DNA from: Leisingera daeponensis
GTDB taxonomy: Bacteria; Pseudomonadota; Alphaproteobacteria; Rhodobacterales; Rhodobacteraceae
DNA: 64,000 nt
NCBI RefSeq assembly: GCF_019801465.1
Contig: NZ_JAHVJA010000003.1
Span: forward strand, 434,001 to 498,000
Direction of reading: 5' to 3'
Within the stretch, counting starts at the first letter, position 1. Each line of letters starts with the position of its first letter. Made by a program: the position numbers and the translations under genes. Shown here one piece after another: positions 1-9,108 of the stretch. The notes below the pieces were generated by a model. The model worked only from the letters and a program-made list of their open reading frames with translations. It was not told the DNA's origin and did no database searches.

Positions 1-596
1 AGAGCCACCAGGGCGGCCAGGGCGGCGACCAAGGCGACGGTCAGGGCGGCGAGGGCGCAGAGAGCCGCAACCCCGATGGCCAGGGCGGTCAGGGCCGTGA
101 ACAGCCCGGGCAGGGCGGCTCGCTGGCCGACCGCCAGCAGGCGCTGCGCCAGCAGTTGCAGCGGCAGCGCGACGGGCTGCCCTATCTGGGCGGTGAGGCC
201 GGCGAGGCGGCACGCGAGGCACTGGACCGTGCGGGCCGGGCCATGGAAGGCGCCGAGGAGGCGCTGCGCGGCGGCGACAATGCCGAAGCCATCGACCGCC
301 AGTCGGACGCGATGGAAGCGCTGCGCGAGGGCATGCGCAGCCTGGGCGAGGCGCTTGCGCAGCGCCAGCAGCCGGGGCAGCAGAACGGGCAGCAGCCCTC
401 AGCCACCGCACAGGGGGAACGGCTGGACCCGCTGGGCCGCAGCAACGGCCGGATCAACGATGGCGGCAAGGTGGGCGAGGGCACGGCCTACCGCCGCGCC
501 TGGGACCTGCTGGAGGACATCCGCCGCCGGGCCGGCGAGCGGCAGCGCAGCGAGCGCGAGCGCAGCTATCTGCAGCGGCTTTTGGACCGGTTCTGA
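1..596 (+). CDS. DUF4175/TIGR02302-type membrane protein, C-terminal end only
   Basis: The reading frame is open from the window edge to a TGA at 594-596, so only the last 197 or so residues are seen. The first 40 residues are a Gly/Gln/Asp-rich low-complexity linker, followed by a Gln/Arg/Glu-rich helical stretch that could form a coiled coil, and a basic tail ending in LLDRF. This composition fits the tail of the long alphaproteobacterial TIGR02302 (DUF4175) proteins, whose N-terminal membrane segments would lie outside the window. Their function is unknown. The family call rests on composition and tail pattern only. Confidence 0.6.
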   Translation, partial: SHQGGQGGDQGDGQGGEGAESRNPDGQGGQGREQPGQGGSLADRQQALRQQLQRQRDGLPYLGGEAGEAAREALDRAGRAMEGAEEALRGGDNAEAIDRQSDAMEALREGMRSLGEALAQRQQPGQQNGQQPSATAQGERLDPLGRSNGRINDGGKVGEGTAYRRAWDLLEDIRRRAGERQRSERERSYLQRLLDRF

Positions 597-667
597 GTTA
601 TGGGCACCACCGGCGTCAGCCGGTCCTGCGGGCGGATCTGTTGCGCGGATTTGACGGTAACGCCTGG

Positions 668-1612
668 TTACTGTGTCGCGGTCACGGATTTGACCTGGCC
701 GTCGAGCCACAGCCGGGCCTGATCGACCCACGCCACATAGCTGCTGAGCGCCGGATCCGCCTGCGGCAGCTTCTCGGCAATCAGGGGCGCGTTGTCATAG
801 ACCATCACCAGGACGAGCGCAGCGATTACCGACAGCGAAAACCCGCGGGCAAAGCCGCTCTTGCGCCGCACCGGGAAATCGTCCGGGGCAGGGTGCGGAG
901 CAGGTGCCGCGCTGCCGGCCGAACGCAGGGTGGAATTGATCTCTTCGATATCCGGCAGCAGCTCCTTGCGAGAGCCGCTTTCGGCAGCGGCCAGCTGGCG
1001 CGGATCCTCACCGCGGATGCGGGCCATCCGGTCGCGGGCCTGGCGGCTGCGGCGGGCGGCCTCGTCCTCATGCGCGGCACCGCCGTCCAGCCCCAGGTCG
1101 GGCTGGGTTTCCAGGCTCTGGCTTTCCGCCGCCCGCAGTTCGGCCTCCCGTGCGGCCTCTTCGCGCAGGATGTCCGACATCGCCGGGTCCAGTGAACGCC
1201 CGCGCTGGGGGGCCTCAGCTGCCTGCGTGTCTTCGTGCCCGTCTTCTTCTTCGTCCTCGTCACGGGTGTCCGGCTGGTCACCGGCGAGCGCTGCAGTGCT
1301 GTCCTGCACTGGTGCAGCGGCGTCCTCGGGTTCCGGGTCCGGCTGCGGCGCGGGAGCCGGCTCCGGCCGGGAGGGCTCCTGGGCGCTGTCTTGCGGTTCC
1401 AGTTCCGGTTCCGGCCCGGCTGCCGCGGCCTGCGGAGCTGTTGCCGCCATCCCGGTGTCTTCGGGAACATCCTCTGCCGGGGCCGCGCCGGCAGCGGCCT
1501 GGAACCAGGTCTGGCCGCAGTTGGAGCACTGCACGTCCCGCCCTTCGGCAGGGATCACATCTTCCGGCACTTCGTACTGGGCTGCGCAGTTCGGGCAGGT
1601 CAGGCGCATCAT
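668..1612 (-). CDS. Zinc-ribbon (MJ0042-type) protein with acidic linker and one membrane segment
   Basis: The 314-residue protein starts with a zinc ribbon: Cys6, Cys9, Cys29 and Cys32 in two CxxC pairs, as in the MJ0042/zinc_ribbon_5 family. A long Pro/Glu/Ala-rich acidic linker follows to about residue 230. A single hydrophobic segment lies at about 257-273, followed by a short C-terminal domain with an amphipathic tail. Two adjacent Met codons could start translation. It is transcribed away from ftsE with about 200 bp between them. Similar proteins are often annotated as thioredoxin-like or zinc-ribbon proteins next to ftsEX in Rhodobacteraceae. A cell-envelope role is an inference from position; no enzyme signature is visible. 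Confidence 0.8.
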   Translation of the reverse strand: MMRLTCPNCAAQYEVPEDVIPAEGRDVQCSNCGQTWFQAAAGAAPAEDVPEDTGMAATAPQAAAAGPEPELEPQDSAQEPSRPEPAPAPQPDPEPEDAAAPVQDSTAALAGDQPDTRDEDEEEDGHEDTQAAEAPQRGRSLDPAMSDILREEAAREAELRAAESQSLETQPDLGLDGGAAHEDEAARRSRQARDRMARIRGEDPRQLAAAESGSRKELLPDIEEINSTLRSAGSAAPAPHPAPDDFPVRRKSGFARGFSLSVIAALVLVMVYDNAPLIAEKLPQADPALSSYVAWVDQARLWLDGQVKSVTATQ

Positions 1613-1816
1613 GCTCTCCTCGGCACCATCCCGCCGCCCTGTCCGGCGGCAGGTTGTTTTTTAAGGGATTATAGGCATCCCCCGCCGCTGGTGAAAGTGG
1701 CAAATGCCGCAACCCGCCCGCCCCGGGTTTCCCGGCAACAGAGCCCCCATTGAAACTGCCGGCCCCTTGGGGCAAAACAGCCGGGTGCCAACAACGGGCG
1801 CGTGCAGGGGGCAGCA

Positions 1817-2494
1817 GTGATCGAGCTGGAGAATGTGGGCTACAACTACGGCGGCGGCGAGCTGCTGAATGCGGTGTCGGTGCAGTTGGCGCCGGGCTCC
1901 TTCCATTTTCTGACCGGCCCGTCGGGGGCGGGCAAGACCACGCTGCTGAAGCTCTGCTACGGCGCTTTGAACCCGACCGCGGGCCGGGTGCGGGCTTTCA
2001 ACATGGATGTGCTCGGGCTGGACCGCGATCAGATGGCTTATTTGCGCCGCCGGGTCGGGGTGGTGCATCAGGACTGCAGGTTCCTGGACCACCTGCCGGT
2101 GATCGAGAACATCGCCCTGCCGCTGCTGGTGTCGGGCCGCGAGCTGGGTCACGAGGAAGCCAACCTGCGGGAGCTGCTGAACTGGGTGGGGCTCAGCGAG
2201 CGCGCCCATGCGCTGCCGCCAGAGCTGTCGGGCGGCGAACGGCAGCGGGCGGCGCTGGCGCGGTCGGTGATCCTGTCGCCGGATGTGATCATCGCGGATG
2301 AGCCGACCGGCAACGTCGATTGGGAAATGTCGCAGCGGCTGCTGCAGCTCTTGGTGGAGCTGAACCGGATGGGCAAGACCATCCTGGTCGCCACCCATGA
2401 CCTGTCGCTGATCCGGGCGGCCAAGAACCAGGTGCAGGCGCGGGTGCTGCGGATTTCCAACCGGCAGTTGCAGCTGGCGGGGGCGGACCTATGA
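1817..2494 (+). CDS. ftsE: Cell division ATP-binding protein FtsE
   Basis: FtsE is the cytoplasmic ATPase of the FtsEX complex, which couples ATP hydrolysis to peptidoglycan hydrolase activation at the septum. The 225-residue protein has a Walker A motif (GPSGAGKTT), a Q-loop region, the ABC signature LSGGERQRAALAR, Walker B (IIADEPTG) and the switch His in ATHDLSL. I chose the GTG at 1817 because AGGGGG at 1806-1811 sits at proper spacing and the product then begins VIELENV, as FtsE usually does. A GTG at 1802 is in frame but would place the Shine-Dalgarno inside the gene. The stop overlaps ftsX by 4 bp. Confidence 0.93.
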   Translation: MIELENVGYNYGGGELLNAVSVQLAPGSFHFLTGPSGAGKTTLLKLCYGALNPTAGRVRAFNMDVLGLDRDQMAYLRRRVGVVHQDCRFLDHLPVIENIALPLLVSGRELGHEEANLRELLNWVGLSERAHALPPELSGGERQRAALARSVILSPDVIIADEPTGNVDWEMSQRLLQLLVELNRMGKTILVATHDLSLIRAAKNQVQARVLRISNRQLQLAGADL

Positions 2495-3390
2495 CAGAAG
2501 GCAGGCTGCGCAAGCTGGTGCTGGGCGACACCCAGGCCGACCGGGTGGTGCCGCCGAGCGGTTTCACCGCCCAGCTGACCCTGTTCGTTTCCGGCGCGAT
2601 GGCCTTCCTTGCGGTGTTTGCACTGGCGCTGTCGATGGCCTCCGGGCGGCTGGCGGACCAGTGGGCCTCGGAGCTGGCGCGGGCGGCCACGCTGCGCATC
2701 AACGCGCCGGCAGAGCAGCGCGCCGCCCAGACCGAGGCAGCGCTGGAGATCCTGCGCCAGACGCCCGGCGTCGCCGCCGCCCGGGCGCTGACCGGCGAGG
2801 AGCAGGCGGCGCTGCTGGCGCCCTGGTTCGGCTCCAGCGTGCCGCTGGGCGATCTGCCGCTGCCGCAGCTGATCGAGGTGACCGGCGACGATGCCGGCTA
2901 TGACGCCCAAGGCTTGCGGCTGCGGCTGCAGGCAGAGGTGCCGGGCGCGGTGCTGGACGACCATACGCGCTGGCGCGAACCGCTGGTGGATGCGGCCCGC
3001 GCGCTGCGCCGGCTGGCCTGGGTGTCGATCCTGCTGATCGGCGGCGCCACCGCGGCGATGATCACCCTGGCCGCCAACGCGGCGCTGGCCGCCAATGCCC
3101 AGGTGATCGAGGTGCTGCGGCTGGTCGGCGCGTTGGACAGCTATATCGCCCAGGCCTTCATCCGCCGCTTCACCCTGCGGGCGCTGACCGGAGCCGCCGC
3201 CGGGGTGGTGCTGGGCATGATCGGCGTCTGGCTGATGCCGGAGGCCTCGGATGAGGGCGGCTTCCTGACCGGCCTCGGCTTTCAGGGCTGGGGCTGGCTG
3301 GTGCCGCTGCTGATCCCGCCGCTTGGGGCGCTGGTGGCCTTTGCCGCCACCACCCGTGCGGCCACCAAACGCTTGGGGGAACTGTCGTGA
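2491..3390 (+). CDS. ftsX: Cell division membrane protein FtsX
   Basis: FtsX is the membrane partner of FtsE. The 299-residue protein has the expected layout: a cytoplasmic N-terminus, a first membrane segment at about 27-48, a periplasmic domain to about 170, and three more segments near 172-195, 222-246 and 262-290. The GALDSYIAQAFIRRF loop between segments 2 and 3 resembles the conserved FtsX coupling loop. It starts inside the ftsE stop (ATGA) and its own stop overlaps the next start (GTGA), so the first three genes are translationally coupled. Sequence conservation is weaker than for FtsE, but the context settles the call. Confidence 0.92.
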   Translation: MTEGRLRKLVLGDTQADRVVPPSGFTAQLTLFVSGAMAFLAVFALALSMASGRLADQWASELARAATLRINAPAEQRAAQTEAALEILRQTPGVAAARALTGEEQAALLAPWFGSSVPLGDLPLPQLIEVTGDDAGYDAQGLRLRLQAEVPGAVLDDHTRWREPLVDAARALRRLAWVSILLIGGATAAMITLAANAALAANAQVIEVLRLVGALDSYIAQAFIRRFTLRALTGAAAGVVLGMIGVWLMPEASDEGGFLTGLGFQGWGWLVPLLIPPLGALVAFAATTRAATKRLGELS

Positions 3391-4136
3391 AAAATCCCAT
3401 CCAATGGCTGCGTTCGCTCATATTCATCACGCAGATGTATCTGGCGATGCTGGTGCTGGGAATCGTGTTTGCGCCTTGGGCCGCGCTGTCCCCCAAGGGC
3501 GCGCGCATTGCCTGCAAGAGCTTTGCCCGCTGGGCGCTGTGGACCGCGCGCTGGATGGTCGGCATCCGCACCGAGGTGCGCGGCCAGGTGCCCGAGGGCG
3601 AAGTCATCATCGCCGCCAAGCATCAGAGCTTTCTCGATATCATCATCATCTTCAACGCGGTGCCCTCGGCCCGGTTCATCATGAAGCGCGAGCTGATGTG
3701 GACGCCGGTCATCGGGGTCTATGCCAAACGGCTGGGCTGCGTCCCGGTCGACCGCGGCAAGCGCGGGGCGGCAATCGCCAAGATGGTCAAGGATGTTGCC
3801 AAGGAGAGCAGGGAGCCCGGCCAGCTGATCATCTATTCCCAGGGCACCCGCGTCGCCCCCGGCGCCAGGAAGCCCTACAAGATCGGCACCGCGGTGCTGT
3901 ACGAGGGGCTGAAACAGCCCTGCGTGCCCGCCGCCACCAATGTCGGCGTGTTCTGGCCGCGCACCGGCATCTACCGCAAGCCGGGCCTGGCAGTGGTAGA
4001 ATTCCTGGAGCCGATGCAGCCGGGGATCGCCCGCGCTGCCTTCATGGCGCAGCTGGAAAGCCGGGTGGAGAGCCGCTCGGATGAACTGATGAGAGAAGCG
4101 GGATTTGAACCGGATGCAATACCTCAGCAGCATTGA
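3387..4136 (+). CDS. plsC: 1-acyl-sn-glycerol-3-phosphate acyltransferase (PlsC type)
   Basis: This membrane-associated enzyme would transfer an acyl chain to lysophosphatidic acid to make phosphatidic acid. The 249-residue product has an N-terminal hydrophobic segment (about 10-35), the catalytic HX4D motif as HQSFLD near residue 78, and downstream acyltransferase blocks including YSQGTRVAPGARKPYKIG, where the usual EGTR is replaced by QGTR. The GTG start overlaps the ftsX stop. A divergent glutamate in the EGTR block is common among alphaproteobacterial PlsC relatives, so substrate specificity is not certain. Grouping with ftsEX suggests lipid supply linked to division. Confidence 0.85.
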   Translation: MKNPIQWLRSLIFITQMYLAMLVLGIVFAPWAALSPKGARIACKSFARWALWTARWMVGIRTEVRGQVPEGEVIIAAKHQSFLDIIIIFNAVPSARFIMKRELMWTPVIGVYAKRLGCVPVDRGKRGAAIAKMVKDVAKESREPGQLIIYSQGTRVAPGARKPYKIGTAVLYEGLKQPCVPAATNVGVFWPRTGIYRKPGLAVVEFLEPMQPGIARAAFMAQLESRVESRSDELMREAGFEPDAIPQQH

Positions 4137-4719
4137 AGACCTGGAGGCGCTTTACGGGACACCGGGAGCGCCTTCTTTACGCAAGGTGGCGCGGCGGATG
4201 ACGCCGCTCTACCGCAAATGGATCATGGCCTCGAAACTGTGCATGCTGGCGACCGTCGGCCCCGAGGGCACCGACGACAGCCCGCGCGGCGACGACGGGC
4301 CGGTGGTGCAGGAGCTGGACCCCGAGACTCTGGCGCTGCCCGACTGGCGCGGCAACAACCGGCTGGACAGCCTGCGCAATATCGTGCGGGACGGGCGGGT
4401 GTCGCTGATGTTCCTGGTGCCGGGATCAAACAATGTGGTGCGGGTGAACGGCATGGCGCGGCTGACCGCTGATGCGGTCCTGCGGGCGCGGTTTGAAAAG
4501 CACGGCAAGCAGCCCGCCACGGTGATCGTCATCAGGATCGGTGAGATTTACAGCCAATGCGCCCGCGCCCTGCTGCGGGCCGGCACCTGGAGCGGTCAGG
4601 ACGAGAGCGCTGGCCTGCCCACGATGGGTGAGATCCTGGCCGAGCAGACGGCAGGCGAGGAAGGTGGTGTGGAGTATGACGCGGCCTGGGGCGCCCGCGC
4701 AGCCAAAACCATGTGGTAA
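4114..4719 (+). CDS. Pyridoxamine 5'-phosphate oxidase-fold FMN protein
   Basis: The 201-residue product matches the PPOX-type split-barrel flavoprotein group (MSMEG_1061-like). Visible features are MASKLCMLATVGPEGTDDSPRGD, LALPDWRGNNRLDSLRNI and VSLMFLVPGSNNVVRVNGMARL, which match the FMN-binding barrel strands. The electron donor and substrate are not known for most of this family. I place the start at the ATG 4114, giving MQYLSSIEDL; a TTG at 4105 is also in frame. It overlaps the end of plsC by 23 bp and closes the ftsEX operon. A real role in pyridoxine metabolism is unlikely, since pdxH is a different subfamily. Confidence 0.82.
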   Translation: MQYLSSIEDLEALYGTPGAPSLRKVARRMTPLYRKWIMASKLCMLATVGPEGTDDSPRGDDGPVVQELDPETLALPDWRGNNRLDSLRNIVRDGRVSLMFLVPGSNNVVRVNGMARLTADAVLRARFEKHGKQPATVIVIRIGEIYSQCARALLRAGTWSGQDESAGLPTMGEILAEQTAGEEGGVEYDAAWGARAAKTMW

Positions 4720-4774
4720 CGCGCACGGGCGGCAGCCAGCCCAGCGGCGTTCAGAATTTCCTTGGCAAAAGTTT

Positions 4775-5305
4775 TCAGAAAGCTTTTGAGCGGGGGAGCG
4801 TAAGGCTGACCAGGCTTCCTGACCGTTCTCCCCGGTCAGGAAACATGTAAACGGATACGCCCCAGCGCTGAGGCGAGGCCGCTTTACCAGTCATCCATGC
4901 CCGGAACAGCACATCGTCGCCCAGGGTGGCCTTTGGGTCAAAGGCCAGGTTCGGGAAAGTCGCGGCCACAACCTGCTCGATGTCCGCGGCCAGCGCGTCG
5001 CCTTCGGCTTTTGTGAGCGCATGCGGCGCGTTTGTCGAAATGGAGCAGGTGTGTTCATCCAGACGGAGGTGGCTTGCCGAAACAGGATCTGTCCACCGCC
5101 GCTCCCGTGGCAACAGGTCATTCCTGACCAGCCCCAACCCTTCTGGCGGCGCACTGAGCTGACCGTGCGAAAATGGAACGCATATATCTGTGAAAAGCTG
5201 GACAGTGCGTTCAGGGCGGCTGGGTTCGTGCTGAAGCATACGGCCAAGCAGCAAACCTGCTGCGAGACCGGCTGCGCATAAGGTGAGCAATACCCTGAGT
5301 TTCAA
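4775..5305 (-). CDS. Hypothetical secreted or membrane-anchored protein
   Basis: I do not recognise the family. The 176-residue frame begins with a hydrophobic stretch (VLLTLCAAGLAAGLLLG), consistent with a signal or anchor, followed by a soluble domain with two cysteines (DICVPF and EHTCSIS). The start is uncertain: the longest form uses a TTG at 5305 with no clear Shine-Dalgarno. It lies between two converging units, after the lpdA hairpin and facing the PPOX gene. The coding quality is lower than for neighbours, though the N-terminal hydrophobic segment supports it being real. Confidence 0.55.
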   Translation of the reverse strand: MKLRVLLTLCAAGLAAGLLLGRMLQHEPSRPERTVQLFTDICVPFSHGQLSAPPEGLGLVRNDLLPRERRWTDPVSASHLRLDEHTCSISTNAPHALTKAEGDALAADIEQVVAATFPNLAFDPKATLGDDVLFRAWMTGKAASPQRWGVSVYMFPDRGERSGSLVSLTLPRSKAF

Positions 5306-5324
5306 ACGCTGGTCCAGCCAATGA

Positions 5325-5347
5325 CCCGGCCCCGTTATGGGGCCGGG
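5325..5347 (-). terminator. Hairpin after lpdA
   Basis: A perfect 9-bp stem, CCCGGCCCC/GGGGCCGGG with loop GTTAT, lies 10 bp after the lpdA stop. The strand of lpdA has no U-run after it; the other strand has GTTTTG. It probably marks the end of the suc-lpd operon, with Rho help or as an mRNA-stabilising stem. Confidence 0.6.
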
Positions 5348-5356
5348 CTGTTTTGA

Positions 5357-6748
5357 TCAGCTGTGGATCGGGCCGTCGCCGCAGGCCAGGGCGGCCTCGC
5401 GCACGGCTTCGGAATAGGTCGGGTGGGCGTGGCAGGTCAGCGCCACGTCCTCGGCCGAGGCACCGAATTCCATCGCAACGCAGAGTTCGTGGATCATGTC
5501 GCCTGCCGCCGGGCCGATGATGGCGGCGCCGAGAATGCGGTCGGTCTCGGCGTCGGTGATGATCTTGACGAAGCCGCCCTCGGCCTGGTGCACGGCCTTG
5601 GCGCGCGCGTTGCCCATGAACATGAACTTGCCGACCTTGACCTTCTTGCCTTCGGCCTTCAGCGCGTCCTCGGTGGCGCCGACGGTGGCCACTTCCGGGG
5701 TGGTGTAGACAACGCCGGGAATGACGCCGTAGTTCACATGGCCGTGCTTGCCCGCGATCACCTCGGCCACCGCCATGCCCTCATCCTCGGCCTTGTGCGC
5801 CAGCATCGGGCCTTCGATCACGTCGCCGATGGCATAGACGCCGGGCAGGTTGGTGCGCCAGTGGTCATCGGTGGCGATCTGGCCGCGCTCGGTCATCTTG
5901 ATCCCCAGCGCATCCAGCCCAAGGCCTTCGCTGTAGGGTTTGCGCCCGGTGGCCACCAGCACCACATCGGCGTCCAGCGTCACCTCGTCGCCGCCCTTCT
6001 TGGGCTGGTACTTGACCTTGGCCTTGGTCTTGGAGGTCTCCACCCCCTGCACCGCGGCGCCCAGGATGATGTTGAGGCCCTGTTTCTCCAGGATCCGCTT
6101 GAAGCTCCGCTGCACGTCCTTGTCCATGCCGGGGCAGACCGCGTCCATGTATTCGACCACGGTCACCTCGGAGCCGAGGCGGGCATAGACCGAGCCCAGT
6201 TCCAGCCCGATGACGCCGGCGCCGATCACCGCCAGTTTCTTGGGGATCTTCGGCAGCTCCAGCGCGCCGGTGGAGGAGACCACGATCTTCTCGTCGATCT
6301 CGACGCCCGGAATGGACGACGGCACCGAACCGGAGGCGATCACGATGTTCCTGGCCTCATGGACTTCGTCGCCGACCTGCACCTTGCCGGCCGCGGGGAT
6401 CGAGGCCCAGCCCTTGATCCAGTCGATCTTGTTCTTCTTCATGAGGAACTCGACGCCGCCGGTGTTCTGGCCGATCACCTCATCCTTGTAGGCCTTCATC
6501 TGGTCCCAGTCGACCGAGGGGCTTTTGCCCTTGAGGCCCATATGGGCGAAGTTGTGCTCTGCCTCATGCAGCAGGTGGGTCGAGTGCAGCAGCGCCTTGG
6601 ACGGGATGCAGCCGACGTTCAGGCAGGTGCCGCCGAGGGTCTCGCGGCCCTCGACGATGGCTGTCTTCAGTCCCAGCTGCGCGCAGCGGATGGCGCAGAC
6701 ATAGCCGCCGGGGCCGGCGCCGATTACGATGACGTCATAGGATGCCAT
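5357..6748 (-). CDS. lpdA: Dihydrolipoyl dehydrogenase (E3)
   Basis: E3 reoxidises the dihydrolipoyl groups of the 2-oxoglutarate dehydrogenase complex, passing electrons to NAD+. The 463-residue protein has the FAD-binding GAGPGG motif at its N-terminus, the redox disulfide in [13 protein letters not shown], a second Rossmann motif ([10 protein letters not shown]) for NAD, the FAD-contacting YAIGDV block and the C-terminal HAHPTYSE with the catalytic His and Glu. It is the last gene of the sucC-to-lpdA operon, so it most likely serves the Suc complex. A separate lpd for pyruvate dehydrogenase may lie elsewhere. Confidence 0.96.
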   Translation of the reverse strand: MASYDVIVIGAGPGGYVCAIRCAQLGLKTAIVEGRETLGGTCLNVGCIPSKALLHSTHLLHEAEHNFAHMGLKGKSPSVDWDQMKAYKDEVIGQNTGGVEFLMKKNKIDWIKGWASIPAAGKVQVGDEVHEARNIVIASGSVPSSIPGVEIDEKIVVSSTGALELPKIPKKLAVIGAGVIGLELGSVYARLGSEVTVVEYMDAVCPGMDKDVQRSFKRILEKQGLNIILGAAVQGVETSKTKAKVKYQPKKGGDEVTLDADVVLVATGRKPYSEGLGLDALGIKMTERGQIATDDHWRTNLPGVYAIGDVIEGPMLAHKAEDEGMAVAEVIAGKHGHVNYGVIPGVVYTTPEVATVGATEDALKAEGKKVKVGKFMFMGNARAKAVHQAEGGFVKIITDAETDRILGAAIIGPAAGDMIHELCVAMEFGASAEDVALTCHAHPTYSEAVREAALACGDGPIHS

Positions 6749-6780
6749 GTGTCATGTGCTCCTTTCGGGTTGAGCGGGGA

Positions 6781-6838
6781 GGGGGCGCTGCCCCCGGCCC
6801 TTGCGGGCCTCCCCCGGAGTGTATGTGCAAAGGTGAAA
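6781..6838 (+). repeat. Dispersed intergenic hairpin repeat, family 1, copy 1
   Basis: The element starts with the palindrome GGGGGC-GCT-GCCCCC, then a second GC stem (GGCCC-TTGC-GGGCC), then CTCCCCCGGAGT and GTGCAAAGGTGAAA. A second copy lies in reverse orientation at 59403-59456 and shares these blocks in the same order. Here it fills the gap between the MAPEG gene and lpdA. It resembles the GC-rich hairpins scattered through Roseobacter genomes. Confidence 0.75.
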
Positions 6839-6840
6839 GG

Positions 6841-7251
6841 TCAAGTGAGACAGGCGGCCAGCATGGCCGCGGTTGCGAGGTATCCGGCGGCCCAGATCAG
6901 GCTGCGCCAGGGCGTCCAGCCGAAGGCATAGGCCGGAACGTAAAGCACGCGCGCGCCAAGGTAGAGCCAGGCGCAGGCGGCGGTGAGGGGTGAGGATTTC
7001 TGCGCCAGCGTGACCACCACGCAGGCGATGGTGAACAGGATCAGCCCCTCGAAATGGTTGATCATCGCCCGCCACAGCCGTGCGGTGCGGCGCGAGAGCC
7101 GGTCCTGCAGATCGCCGCCCAGCCGGTCGCGGTCGCGGGGCCAGAGGGTCTGTCCCGGCTTCAGTTCCAGATTGGCCGGAACCGCCATGAGGGCGATCTG
7201 GAAAACCTGCAGAAGCGCGGCGAAGGTGAGGGCGGTGAGCTCGGGGGTCAT
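6841..7251 (-). CDS. MAPEG family membrane protein
   Basis: The 136-residue protein has four hydrophobic segments (about 3-24, 65-88, 91-112 and 118-135) and the family blocks RLWRAMINHFEGLILFTI and LGARVLYVPAYAFGWTPWRSLIW. These match the bacterial MAPEG group (eicosanoid and glutathione metabolism fold, DUF1282/YecN-like). The substrate is unknown; glutathione-dependent activity is a family-level possibility only. Its start overlaps the stop of the preceding gene by 4 bp (ATGA), so it is coupled within the suc operon. Confidence 0.88.
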   Translation of the reverse strand: MTPELTALTFAALLQVFQIALMAVPANLELKPGQTLWPRDRDRLGGDLQDRLSRRTARLWRAMINHFEGLILFTIACVVVTLAQKSSPLTAACAWLYLGARVLYVPAYAFGWTPWRSLIWAAGYLATAAMLAACLT

Positions 7252-7577
7252 TTGCGGAGTGTCCGGGCTTTAACCCAAAAGTAGAACGGGTAAATCCAGC
7301 CGAGGGCGGCATAGAGTGCAAACAGTTTGGTCGATGGACGCTGCATTTGATGCCCGGATTGGCCGACGAAAGGCAACAGTGTTGCGGCCGCGCAGATGAA
7401 CCAGATCCAGAACCAAAAGGATGCCGGGCGCTGTGCCTTCCATGCGGTTACACGGTTTTTGAGCGCGAACAGCCTTGGGTATTCCTTTTCAGGATCCGGT
7501 TCAGGTTGATAGCTCATACAGCCCACGCAGTGCTTTGGCGGCGCACCGGGCCGCTTATAGGCCCGATGCAGGTTCAC
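7248..7577 (-). CDS. Small hypothetical membrane protein between sucB and the MAPEG gene
   Basis: I do not recognise the family. The 109-residue frame has two likely membrane helices (FWFWIWFICAAATLLPFV and LFALYAALGWIYPFYFWV) and a basic tail. Two starts are possible: GTG at 7577, eleven bases after sucB, or an internal ATG at 7517 giving MSYQPEPDPEKEYPRLF, which looks more like a natural N-terminus. The N-terminal extension carries an unusual CVGC. The stop overlaps the MAPEG start, so the gene is part of the operon. Confidence 0.68.
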   Translation of the reverse strand: MNLHRAYKRPGAPPKHCVGCMSYQPEPDPEKEYPRLFALKNRVTAWKAQRPASFWFWIWFICAAATLLPFVGQSGHQMQRPSTKLFALYAALGWIYPFYFWVKARTLRK

Positions 7578-7587
7578 GGTGTTTGGC

Positions 7588-9096
7588 TTACAGATCCATC
7601 AGCAGGCGGCGCGGGTCTTCCAGCGCTTCCTTGACGCGGACCAGGAAGGTCACGGCGCCCTTGCCGTCGACGATGCGGTGGTCATAGCTCAGCGCCAGAT
7701 ACATCATCGGGCGGATTTCCACCTTGCCGTTGATCGCCATCGGGCGGTCCTGGATCTTGTGCATGCCCAGGATGCCGGACTGCGGCGGGTTCAGGATCGG
7801 TGAGGACATCAGCGAGCCGTAGACGCCGCCGTTGGAAATGGTGAAGGTGCCGCCCTGCATTTCCGCCATGCTGAGCTTGCCGTCGCGGGCGCGCTGGCCC
7901 TTCTCGGCAATCGCCTTCTCGATGGAGGCAAAGGACATTGCGTCCGCATCGCGGATCACCGGCACAACCAGGCCGGTGGGGGTGCCTGCGGCGATGCCCA
8001 TGTGGACGTAGTTCTTGTAGACGATGTCGGTGCCGTCAATCTCGGCGTTGACTTCCGGCACTTCCTTCAGCGCGTGGCAGCAGGCCTTGGTGAAGAAGGA
8101 CATGAAGCCCAGTTTCACGCCGTGCTTCTTCAGGAACAGATCCTTGTACTCGTTGCGCAGCGCCATCACCTCGGTCATGTCGACCTCGTTGTAGGTGGTC
8201 AGCATGGCGGCGGTGTTCTGGCTGTCCTTCAGGCGCTTGGCGATGGTCTGGCGCAGGCGGGTCATCTTCACCCGCTCCTCGCGGGCGGCGTCGTCCGCAG
8301 TCACCGGGCCGCGCACCTGCGCAGGCGCCGGGGCCGCGGCAGGCGCTGCCTTGGCCGCCGCCACGGCAGCGGCCACGTCTTCCTTCATGATGCGGCCGTC
8401 GCGGCCGGTGCCGGTGACCTGAGATCCGTCGATGCCGGCCTCTGCCATCGCCTTTTCGGCGGAGGGCGCGTTAGCGACATCCTTGGCCGGGGCGGGGGCG
8501 GCCGCTGCCGGGGCTTTTTCGGCTGCCGGGGCGGCCGCGGCGCCGGACGCAGCGCCGGAGATCACACCGAGTTTGGCTGACGCAGCAACGGTTTCACCTT
8601 CGCCTGCGGTGATTTCAGCCAGCACGCCGGCCGCGGGAGACGGCACCTCGACGGAAACCTTGTCGGTTTCCAGCTCGCACAGCATTTCGTCCTGCGCGAC
8701 GCTGTCGCCCACCTTCTTGAACCAGGTGGAGACGGTGGCCTCGGAGACCGACTCGCCCAGGGCAGGCACGATGATGTCGGTGCTGGCAGCCTCTCCCGCC
8801 GGTTCGGCGGTTTCCGGCGCGTTAGCCTTGGGCTTCACGGTTTCCGGACCCGCGGCGCTTTCCTCAGCGATATTAGCCAGCAGCGCGTCGACGCCAACGG
8901 TGTCACCCTCGGCGGCAACGATATCGGCCAGCTGGCCGGAGGCGGGGGAGGGCACCTCGACCGTAACCTTGTCGGTTTCCAGCTCGCACAGCATTTCATC
9001 GGCCGTGACGGCGTCGCCGGGCTTCTTGAACCAGGTGGCCACGGTGGCCTCGGTCACGGATTCGCCCAGGGTGGGCACGCGGACTTCGGTTGTCAT
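7588..9096 (-). CDS. sucB: 2-oxoglutarate dehydrogenase E2 (dihydrolipoyl succinyltransferase) with two lipoyl domains
   Basis: E2 forms the core of the 2-oxoglutarate dehydrogenase complex and transfers succinyl groups to CoA. The 502-residue protein has two lipoyl domains, each with the ETDKV lysine motif (near residues 43 and 146). Pro/Ala linkers connect them to a peripheral subunit-binding domain (about 213-245, [13 protein letters not shown]) and a catalytic domain ending in the active-site motif [12 protein letters not shown]. Most SucB proteins have one lipoyl domain (about 400 residues), so this is a long form. It follows sucA by 12 bp in the operon. Confidence 0.95.
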   Translation of the reverse strand: MTTEVRVPTLGESVTEATVATWFKKPGDAVTADEMLCELETDKVTVEVPSPASGQLADIVAAEGDTVGVDALLANIAEESAAGPETVKPKANAPETAEPAGEAASTDIIVPALGESVSEATVSTWFKKVGDSVAQDEMLCELETDKVSVEVPSPAAGVLAEITAGEGETVAASAKLGVISGAASGAAAAPAAEKAPAAAAPAPAKDVANAPSAEKAMAEAGIDGSQVTGTGRDGRIMKEDVAAAVAAAKAAPAAAPAPAQVRGPVTADDAAREERVKMTRLRQTIAKRLKDSQNTAAMLTTYNEVDMTEVMALRNEYKDLFLKKHGVKLGFMSFFTKACCHALKEVPEVNAEIDGTDIVYKNYVHMGIAAGTPTGLVVPVIRDADAMSFASIEKAIAEKGQRARDGKLSMAEMQGGTFTISNGGVYGSLMSSPILNPPQSGILGMHKIQDRPMAINGKVEIRPMMYLALSYDHRIVDGKGAVTFLVRVKEALEDPRRLLMDL

Positions 9097-9108
9097 GTCT
9101 GTTTATCC

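Noticed and set aside
4714-4775. tRNA or small RNA in the gap between the PPOX gene and its converging neighbour
   Set aside because: No cloverleaf or conserved tRNA arms; only a short AAAAG/CTTTT stretch. No tRNA was seen anywhere in the window.
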